Shown: positions 17,401 through 24,900 of the stretch, piece after piece
Layout of the letters: each line of letters opens with the position of its first letter
How positions within the stretch are numbered: position 1 is the stretch's first letter
NCBI RefSeq assembly: GCF_023701745.1
Contig: NZ_JAJOZB010000001.1
Span: forward strand, 8,541,001-8,605,000
Origin: Streptomyces sp. RKAG293
GTDB lineage: Bacteria; Actinomycetota; Actinomycetes; Streptomycetales; Streptomycetaceae
Reading direction: 5' to 3'
Length of the DNA: 64,000 nt
The notes under the pieces: model-generated
The model's input: the letters and a program-made list of their open reading frames with translations, nothing else
Told to the model about the DNA's origin: nothing
Database searches by the model: none
Made by a program: the position numbers and the translations under genes

Positions 17401-20400
17401 TGGCCGCCGTCGCCGCCACGACCACGCCGTACCTGGCCACGTACGCCACCACCGAGTTCGCCCGCCGCGACGACGCCGACCACTATCTGATCGACCGGGT
17501 CGCCAGAACGACCAGCTACGAAGTGGTCGACGACGGCCGGCTCAGTGTCGCGCAGCTGCGCGACGCGATCCTCGCCGGCCCGACGCAGGCCGGGCTGTCG
17601 TTGCGCGTGATCGGCCACGCCCGCACGTACTACGACGGCGACGCCTTCACCGGACTGCCGCTCGGCACTCTCGGCGACCACGGGCTGCCGGTACGGGCGG
17701 AGTCCCTCGCCTTCACGGACGCCTTCCTCGACGCCCTCTACCTGCCCGGCGACCCGCTCGCGACCGGCCCGCGGCCGGTCTACCTGGCCCCCGGCGGGGT
17801 CACCGCGTGGACCGCTGAGTACCCGCCCGAGTTCCGCGCGGCCCTTCCGGCTCTCGCCGGCTACACCCACTACGCGGACATCGACGTGCCCGGATCGCCC
17901 GGCGGGTACTACGTGACCGGCGCGCGGCACCGGTACGACGTGCACCTCGCGGGCCGGGTGCCGCGAGGACTGGCGGTCGCGTCGCTCGACCCGTTGGGCG
18001 CGCTGAGCCAGATCGTCCACGACGAGCACGACCTGCTGCCGGTGCGGTCGGTGGACCCCGCCGGGTTGGCGAGTGAGGCAGCGAGCGACTACCGGCTGCT
18101 GCGCCCCCACACGCTGACCGACGCCAACGGCAACACGGTCTCGGTGACCTTCTCCCCGACCGGACTGGTCACCGCCCAGTACGTGCGGGGCAAGAACGGC
18201 GAGGGCGATCGCGACACGCCGAGTTCGCGGACGACCTACGACCTGCTCGCGTTCGCCGAGCGCGGCCAACCGGCATCGGTGCGCACCGAACGGCGGGTGC
18301 ACCACGACATGGACACCGACGTCCCCGCCGCCGAGCGCGGCGAGACGATCGTGTCGGTGGCGTACTCCGACGGGTTCGGCCGACTGCTGCAGACCCGCTC
18401 CCAGGCCGAGGACACCCTCTTCGGCGACCTGGCCTATGGCGGCGGCGTCATACCGGCCGAGGACCTCGCGCCGGTGGGCGACACCACCGGGCGCACCCGG
18501 GGACCGTCGGACCCGGACAACGTGATCGTCTCCGGCTGGCAGATCTACGACAACAAGAGCCGGGTGGTGATGAAGTACGAGCCGTTCTTCGCCACCGGCT
18601 TCGCCTACGCGCAACCGCTCGACGACCGGCTCGGGCAGAAGGCGACGATGTTCCACGATCCCCGGGGGCAGGTGGTGCGGACGCTGAACCCGGACGGCAG
18701 CGAGCAGCGCGTCATCTTCGGAGTCCCAGCCGATCTGGGCGTCCCCGAGGTGTTCGAACCCACGCCGTGGGAGACCTACACCTACGACGCGAACGACAAC
18801 GCGGGTCGCACTCACGGCGACACCGCCGCGCCCTACCGTGGTCACTGGAACACCCCGGCCAGTATCGAGATCGACGCGCTGGGCCGCACCGTGCGTGCCG
18901 TCGCGCGCAACGGCGTGGCGGATGCGGACCGGTTCACCACCAGGTCCGCCTACGACATCCCGGGCAATCTCGTCTCGACCACCGACGCGCTCGGAAGGCC
19001 GGCCTTCACGTACTCCTTCGACGTGGCCAAGCGGCGCTGGCGGATGGACGGCATGGACATCGGACGTCGCGACGCGGTGCCCGACGCCCTCGGCCGGCCG
19101 GTCGAATCCCGTGACAGCAAAGGGGCGTTGACCCTCGGCACATTCGACGTGCTGCACCGGCCGAGCCGGGTGTGGGCGCGCGACGGCCGGTCCGGTCCGG
19201 TGACGCTGCGCCAGCTCGTCGAGTACGGCGACGGGGGTGCCGTCGGGCAGCCGGCCGCGGACCGGGCCGCCGCTCGCGCGCTGAACCTGCTCGGCCGTCC
19301 TGTCCGGCACCACGACGAGGCCGGGCTCATCTCCGTCGCGGCAGTCGACTTCAAGGGCAATGTTCTGGAGTCCAAGCGGCAGGTGGTCGCCGACGCGCCG
19401 ATCCTCGCTACGTACGAACAGGCCAGGAGCAAGGGCTGGCAGGTGGTGCCCTTCCGGATCGAGTGGACTCCAGCGGCCGGCCAGACCCGGGCGGCCCGCG
19501 ACGCGCAGCTGCTCGAGCCCGGTGGTTATGTCACCACGACGAGCCGCGACGCGCTCAACCGGATCGTCAGGCATGTGTTCCCGACCGATGTGGAGGGGAG
19601 CCGCAGGGAGCTTCGACCGACGTACAACAGGGCCGGCGCGCTGGAGCAGGTGCGCCTGGACGACGCGGTCCATGTGCAGCGGATCACGTACGACGCCAAG
19701 GGCCAGCGGGCCCTCATCGCCTACGGCAACGGGGTGATGACCCGCTACGCGTTCGACCCGCACACGTTCCGGTTGCTGCGGCTGCGCAGCGAGCACTACA
19801 CCCTCGCCGGCGACCTCACCTATCGCCCGGCCGGGGATCCGCTGCAGGACCACCACTACGACTACGACCTGGTCGGGAACCTCCTGGCCATCCATGACCG
19901 GGCGCCCGGCAGCGGCATTCCCAACAACCCCGAAGCGCTGGGTGCCGCTGACCCGGTACTGCGCAAGTTGCTCGGCAGCGGTGACGCGCTCGACCGGCGC
20001 TTCACCTACGACCCGGTCTACCGACTGCTCACCGCGACCGGCCGCGAGCACCAGGCGCCGCCTGCCGGGGACCCGTGGCCCGGCCTGCCGCGCGGTACCG
20101 ACGTCACGAAGGCGCAGGCGTACACGGAGACGTACCGGTACGACGCGGCGGACAACATCCTCAGCCTCGGCCACGGCGGCACCGGCGGCTTCGGGCGCGA
20201 CTTCACCATGGCGGCCGGTGGCAACCGGCTGCAGCGGATGTCCGTTGGGAAGACGCCGTACGACTACACCTTCGACGGCAACGGGAACACGGTCGCCGAG
20301 ACGACCTCGCGGCACTTCGAGTGGAACCACTCCGACCAGCTCACGGTGTTCGCCACCCAGACCGCGGGCGCCGAGCCGTCCGTGCACGCCCAGTACCTCT

Positions 20401-21869
20401 ACGACGTGACCGGCCATCGGGTGAAGAAGTTCGTCCGCCGCCAGGGCGGTGCCGTGGAGGTCACCCACTACCTCGACGAGGTGTTCGAGCATCACCGCTG
20501 GGCCCCTGCGGCCACGTCCACGGGGACCGCGTCCACTGCCGTCCCCGGGACAGGCGAGAGCAACCATGTACATGTGATGGACGACCGCCGGCGTGTCGCA
20601 CTCGTCCGCCTCGGCGCCGCCCATCCCGATGACCGCGGCCCGGCCATCGCCTTCCATCTCGGGGACCACCTCGGCAGCAGCACCGCCGTCCTCGACGAGA
20701 CCGGTACCCTCACCAACCGCGAGGAGTACACCCCCTACGGTGAAACCAGCTTCGGTAGCTTCACCCGTAAGCGCTACCGGTTCACCGGCTGCGAGCGGGA
20801 TGAGGAGAGCGGTCTTAACTACCAGCAGGCTCGCTATTTCGCTCCGTGGAGCATGAGATGGTGCAGCTGCGACCCGCTGGGAATCGTCGACGGGCTGAAC
20901 CTCTATCTGTACGTTCGTGCCAACCCGCTCCGGATGGTGGACACCCGGGGCACGAACGGTGATTCCGTGAATGACGCTCTGGACGGGGCGCTGAGTCACA
21001 TCGACTCGGCGGAGAACCCGTTCATGGCCTCCGGGAAGGCCGGAATGCGGTCCATCCCCATATCCATGGACATCGACGAACCGTTGGCGGTCGGAGAGAG
21101 AGGTGTCTCCGTTGGCGATGCGCGGGGCAGGGCACTCGACGTGTCGAACCGTCAACTCCTGGACCCGGCCACGAATCGCTCCACCAAGTACCTCGGCGCT
21201 GATGCGCGAGCTACGAACCTCAGTCGTGGGGCCGTTTCGGTAGCCGATGACGCGAACATCCTGATGACCAGGAACTTCAACGAGATAACCGAGATGAGAA
21301 CGATCTTCGCCCAAGCTGTCGCCAAGATACGTGATCCCATGGGAATGTCCCCCACCGCACTCAAGACAGCGATCAATAGCCATATCTGGGACATCATCAA
21401 AACCGACACCGGTAGTGCGGCGACTCGCGTTCGGGCTGCTCTCAGTGATCTCGGGTTCGAGAATGTCCCCGGCAAGGGATACCGCATGATGGCGCCGGCA
21501 GGGGCTTCCAGTGGCGCGCCAAGTGCGGCAGCCGGAGAGTCGGCGGTGGCCGAGGTGGCGGAAGTGGGATCCGGTTTGAGCAAGGCCGGACGCGTCTTCG
21601 GGTTCATCGGCAAGGCAGCCATAGCCATACCCGTCGCCTACCGATCCTTCATGGTCGGCGCCGAGCTCCGCGAAGGACACGGATGGGCGGCCCTGAAGCA
21701 AGTGGGGCTGCTCGCCTGGGACCTGTCGCCCGGCCCGATCATGCTGGCGGGAGCGACCGCCCGGCAAGAACTCACGGAGCACATGCGGGCCACCATGCAC
21801 GATCCGAAGCAGGCGGAGGCAGCGCTCCGTATGTCCTGCCTCTCCTGGTCGCCCTCCTGCCATCAGTAG
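14484..21869 (+). CDS. Tc toxin TcB-TcC fusion (SpvB / beta-propeller / RHS cage) with unrecognised C-terminal toxin domain
   Basis: 2461 residues from ATG 14484, preceded by GGGGGCGGG; the frame is open to 14304 but that part lacks family features. About 15-330: SpvB/TcaC N-terminal domain (FTPDLFTGTGNFTVPI, LSLGYSTGNGNGSFGLGW). About 325-354: five copies of a six-residue QD-containing repeat. About 390-700: FG-GAP/VCBS propeller blades with DxDGDGxxDL-type loops (FMDADGDGRADL, LVDLTGDGLTDV, LGDVDGDGAADL), matching TcdB mid regions. About 1150-2050: RHS/YD repeats. About 2040-2155: RHS core ending in DGLNLYLYVRANP, the autoproteolytic region of TccC proteins, with both Asp positions kept. 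About 2155-2461: variable effector domain. By family knowledge this protein forms a hollow cage that holds the cleaved C-terminal toxin and docks by the propeller to TcA. TcB and TcC are often separate genes. Confidence 0.9.
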   Translation: MSGGADSTAEGAVLSLPKGGGAVGGIGETFTPDLFTGTGNFTVPITVPAGRLGLAPHLSLGYSTGNGNGSFGLGWQLSLPGVSRKTSRGIPRYADPATAGPAGPGADPADVFVLSGAEDLVPVDGGRPGRVRYRPRTEGLFARIEHVRDASGNYWEVRGKDGLLTRYGTPRPAGADATWRDPAVVADPDDPDRVFAWRITRTEDALGNVIRYDYLRDHGQEPGHTWDGPLLARISYADYGDRAEPSFLVAVDFDYESRPDAFSDHRPGFEVRTSLRCRTVRVTTHAADGIARVARECRFAYQQAGFNGVSLLTRVDVVGIDDQVLPPGQDPPPRQDLPSGQDLPPGQDPPPAQDPLLENLPPLTFAYSGFDPAGRRFEALAGPALPTASLGDPTLTLVDLQGTGLPDLVELGATKRVWRNAGGGRFELPRQLAQAPPVSLADPGVRFMDADGDGRADLVVPETTSGGRTAGVTAGYYPMTFAGGWSHRSFRRYRQSPSARLSDPNVKLVDLTGDGLTDVLRSGTRLECWFNDPDPSKAWQRTAQSTAPLVDLADPRVRFADMTGDGLQDIVLLRNGNVAYWPNQGHGRWGARVTMRRSPRLPDGFDPRRVLLGDVDGDGAADLIYVDHGRVLLWGNRSGNAWTEQPVTITGTPAVTGSDSLQLSDVYGTGMAGLLFSRAADGSGRPHLRFLDFAGGVKPHLLTVMDNHLGATTQVTYAPSTQEYLRDQSYPETRWRTTLPFPVHVVSRVEVADAISGGRLTTKYRYHHGYWDGVEREFRGFAMVEQLDSEYFGTAPTTGPGAVPDGHFSPPTLTKSWFHPGPVAAVEAGEWTELDLRHEYSGLDVPMLSRPPGQTAFLAALPRSARRAALRTLRGQLLRTELYGLDGTDREHRPYTVTESISGMREESPVPDQGQSTDVRERIFFPFGLGSRTTQYERGDEPMTRFAFPVGHDAYGFPAGQLSIAVPRGRDPMAAVAATTTPYLATYATTEFARRDDADHYLIDRVARTTSYEVVDDGRLSVAQLRDAILAGPTQAGLSLRVIGHARTYYDGDAFTGLPLGTLGDHGLPVRAESLAFTDAFLDALYLPGDPLATGPRPVYLAPGGVTAWTAEYPPEFRAALPALAGYTHYADIDVPGSPGGYYVTGARHRYDVHLAGRVPRGLAVASLDPLGALSQIVHDEHDLLPVRSVDPAGLASEAASDYRLLRPHTLTDANGNTVSVTFSPTGLVTAQYVRGKNGEGDRDTPSSRTTYDLLAFAERGQPASVRTERRVHHDMDTDVPAAERGETIVSVAYSDGFGRLLQTRSQAEDTLFGDLAYGGGVIPAEDLAPVGDTTGRTRGPSDPDNVIVSGWQIYDNKSRVVMKYEPFFATGFAYAQPLDDRLGQKATMFHDPRGQVVRTLNPDGSEQRVIFGVPADLGVPEVFEPTPWETYTYDANDNAGRTHGDTAAPYRGHWNTPASIEIDALGRTVRAVARNGVADADRFTTRSAYDIPGNLVSTTDALGRPAFTYSFDVAKRRWRMDGMDIGRRDAVPDALGRPVESRDSKGALTLGTFDVLHRPSRVWARDGRSGPVTLRQLVEYGDGGAVGQPAADRAAARALNLLGRPVRHHDEAGLISVAAVDFKGNVLESKRQVVADAPILATYEQARSKGWQVVPFRIEWTPAAGQTRAARDAQLLEPGGYVTTTSRDALNRIVRHVFPTDVEGSRRELRPTYNRAGALEQVRLDDAVHVQRITYDAKGQRALIAYGNGVMTRYAFDPHTFRLLRLRSEHYTLAGDLTYRPAGDPLQDHHYDYDLVGNLLAIHDRAPGSGIPNNPEALGAADPVLRKLLGSGDALDRRFTYDPVYRLLTATGREHQAPPAGDPWPGLPRGTDVTKAQAYTETYRYDAADNILSLGHGGTGGFGRDFTMAAGGNRLQRMSVGKTPYDYTFDGNGNTVAETTSRHFEWNHSDQLTVFATQTAGAEPSVHAQYLYDVTGHRVKKFVRRQGGAVEVTHYLDEVFEHHRWAPAATSTGTASTAVPGTGESNHVHVMDDRRRVALVRLGAAHPDDRGPAIAFHLGDHLGSSTAVLDETGTLTNREEYTPYGETSFGSFTRKRYRFTGCERDEESGLNYQQARYFAPWSMRWCSCDPLGIVDGLNLYLYVRANPLRMVDTRGTNGDSVNDALDGALSHIDSAENPFMASGKAGMRSIPISMDIDEPLAVGERGVSVGDARGRALDVSNRQLLDPATNRSTKYLGADARATNLSRGAVSVADDANILMTRNFNEITEMRTIFAQAVAKIRDPMGMSPTALKTAINSHIWDIIKTDTGSAATRVRAALSDLGFENVPGKGYRMMAPAGASSGAPSAAAGESAVAEVAEVGSGLSKAGRVFGFIGKAAIAIPVAYRSFMVGAELREGHGWAALKQVGLLAWDLSPGPIMLAGATARQELTEHMRATMHDPKQAEAALRMSCLSWSPSCHQ
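15456..15545 (+). repeat. 18-bp x 5 in-frame tandem repeat within the TcB part
   Basis: Encodes LPPGQD, PPPRQD, LPSGQD, LPPGQD and PPPAQD in a row, between the SpvB-like domain and the first propeller blade. It makes a flexible linker and is a plausible site of copy-number variation. Confidence 0.8.
20950..21869 (+). other. C-terminal hypervariable effector region of the TcB-TcC protein
   Basis: About 305 residues after the RHS core (from about GTNGDSVNDAL). No toxin family recognised. A first soluble part contains NSHIWDIIKTDTG and GFENVPGKGYRMM; a linker rich in Ala/Gly/Ser follows (GASSGAPSAAAGES). Near the end comes a hydrophobic stretch (VFGFIGKAAIAIPVAYRSFMVG) and a tail with two Cys (MSCLSWSPSCHQ). 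G+C over 21241-21420 is 53% by hand count against about 67-70% in the RHS part, which fits a swapped-in cassette. Confidence 0.75.
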
Positions 21870-21956
21870 ACGGGGTCCCGCTCCCCGCCGTGGTGGCCGG
21901 GAGCACTGTCAGGAACACCACTTCACTTCCTTCGATCCCGGACGGGGTTTCTCGTG

Positions 21957-24900
21957 ATGGACAGAGCACTATCAGCAGTGGACAGTGGACCGGTCGAGTC
22001 CATCGTCATACCGCCGGACGGGCCGCCACCGCCCGACATCCTGGAAAGCGTGAGTGTTTCCGCGCAGGCCGGGCGGGTGGTGGCGGGGGTCGCCGCCACG
22101 GTAGCGGTGACCGCCTACCGGGGCGCGAGCTTCAGCTGGGACTTCATCAACGGGGGATGGAAACCGACTCCTCTCGTCACGTACGTACAGACAGCCGTCA
22201 GCGTCGACGGCGTCGAGAAGGTCCGGGAGAACCGCAGCGGCGGAGCCTTCACCCTGACGTTCCCGACCCCCGGAACCCACTCCGTCACAGCTGAAGCGGT
22301 CACCGACAGGGGGGAGATCGTCCGGTCCGGTCCGGTCACCTTCCAGGTGGCGTCGCCGCTTCCGCCGGCGTTCACGGTGACGGCGCCGGCCGAAGGCGCC
22401 GTGGTCGATCTGGGGGAGCGAGGCGGGTTCGTCGACGTGAAGGTCAGCATTCCGGCCGACCAGTTCTTCCCCGTCACGGTCAGCATCGCCCTGGACGGTC
22501 AGCTCGTCGTGGCCGAGACGATCTCCAGCACCCAGTACCAGACGACCCTCACCCCCGGCCCGATGCCGCTGGGGGCGCGGCCCATCGCGGTGACCGTCGC
22601 CGACCGGGACAACGCCTTCTCGACGAAGACCCGAACGATAACCGGCCGTGACATCGGACTGCCGACCGTGCCGGTCACCGCGCAGCCCGACGTCGTCGGT
22701 GACGACCACGGGAAGGGGATCGCGCAGCTCAGCGGAACCGCGGCGGATCCCCAGAGCGGGATGATCGGCGGAAAGGCGGCGGTGGCCTGGGCTCTGAGCC
22801 CCGATGGAAAGAGAGAGCAGGCGCGGCCGCTGTCACCCGGCGACTTCCGCAACTGGCTCGCCGACGTGCCGCTGGAAGGGTTCGGCGCGCACACGGTCTA
22901 TGTGTGGGCGACCGACGCGGCAGGCAACACGATGCCCGCTCCGACGAAGTTCCCGGTCGACGTCGTCAGCGGCTACCTGCCGAAGACCCTGGAGGAACGG
23001 CTCAACGAACGCGAGTACCTGGCTGCCCTGTTGTCCTTCACCCAGGAGCAGGTCAGGGTTCCGGGACCACCGGAGGCGTCGCTGGACACCGCCACCCTGG
23101 TCCGCGTTCTGGGTCAGCCGCTCGACCGGCTGAGCCAGCCGGTGTCAGCTGAGGCGGACCGGGGCAACGTCGGGATCAACCAGCTGCGCGTGCCCGTCGA
23201 ACTCCTCCGGGCACGTATTGCCGCCATCAAGACCCCCACCGGCCCCGGGGCGGCAGGGGAGGAGGCCTACCGCAACGCGGCGTACGCGTCGCTGCTCGCC
23301 GCGGTGGGCACCTCCTACGCGGAACTGCGGATGGTCCGGGGCGCCGCGCCCGCCGTTCGCCAGGCGCTGGCGGCACGACTGGGCATCCGGTTGTCGGCGG
23401 CCAAACCCGATGAGCTGGACCAACTGGTGCTGGACGGCCCGGGGCTCACCGAAACGGCGCTGGAGACCCTCTTCGGTCTCACCTCCACCACCCAGTCGGA
23501 CCCGCTGCGTATGCCATCGACACCGCGCCTGCTCACCTGGCAGCTGGCCGGGCTGGCGCTGTCCTGGGCCGATCAGGACCAGCACCCGAACGCGCCGCGG
23601 ACGTACGGGGTGCTCGCCGACCCGGATGTGATCAGCGCCGACGACGTCATCGAGGGACCGAACGGTGACCCCGTCCGGCTGTTCCTGACGCAGCGGGCCG
23701 GGACGCTCGCCAGCTACGAGCAGATGCTCGACACACTGCGCATCAATGCCGCCACCGCGATCCTGGGACTCACGGCCATGGTGACCCAGGCGTTGCCCGG
23801 AGTCGACCTCGCCCGTTGGGAGAGCAAGGAGAACCTGGGCGCCGACATCAGTGGCCTGCTCGCGTCGGCCGGACTGAGCCGGCCCGGTTTCCTCCTCCTG
23901 CGCAAGCTCGCCCGGCTCGCCGCCACCGGGAACCTCACGGCCGCCGAGTGGAAGGACGCCGTCGCGGTCCTCACCGGAGCCCACAAGCGCCAGCAGTTCC
24001 CGGTCTGGGTGACTGAGGAGACCGCGTTCGCGCTCTCCCCCGACTACTTCGTCCTCTCGGGTGCCGGTCCGCGGGTCAGCGCGTACCGCGTCGACGGCGA
24101 TGCCCGTCACGACTGGCAGTCCGTGCTGCGCAGCAGGACCACGCAGCGCGAGGACGTCGTCGAAGGGAACGCGCAGGCGGTCATCGCGGCCGAGCAGGCC
24201 GCCCTGCCGATCCTGCGTGACGCGCTGCTCGACGATCTGAAGCCCACGACCACGGGTGTCATCGGCGAGGAGATGACGGCCCTGTTCCTCGTCGACGTCC
24301 TCGCCGGCGGAACGCTGCGCACCACCCGCGTCAAGCAGGCGCTGGAGAGTATTCAGTCACTCCTGTCCGCCAAGAGATCCGGCGAGATGCTGCCGACGCA
24401 TCCCGCGTTCAGCTGGAAGCTCGGTAACCCTGACGCGTTCACCCGCGCATGGGTCTGGATGGGCGAAATGGGAAACTGGCAGGCCGCCACCACGGCGTTC
24501 CTGTTTCCCGAGCGCAACCTCGATCCGACACTGCTGGTGTCGCGTGGCAGGCCGCAACTGGCCGCCTTCTTCGAGGCCATCCGCGGGCCGGGCGTCTTCA
24601 GCGCACAAAAGGCCGTGAAAGCAGCGGGCGACTACGCGGGCTCAGCCTTCAAGTATCTTGACCCTCCCAGGTCGGCCACCCACCAGGACGACCTCAGGAA
24701 GCTCCAGGTGGGCAGGCCGGATGCGGAGAACCGGGAGACCTTCTGGGCCGTGCCTCTCCTGCTGGCCCAGCGTCTGCAGACTGCCGGTGACTACCGTGCG
24801 GCGCTCGACTGGTACTGGGTCGTGTACCCCTACGACGACGGCGTGGCCAAATCCAGCTACCTCCGGATCACCACCGAGACGGCGGTCCGCCCCGATCTCA

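Noticed and set aside
15681..21863. A 2060-codon open frame antisense to the TcB-TcC gene
   Set aside because: High GC with strong third-position bias keeps antisense frames open; the translation is Arg/Gly/Val-rich with no domain, while the plus strand gives a clear SpvB-RHS protein.
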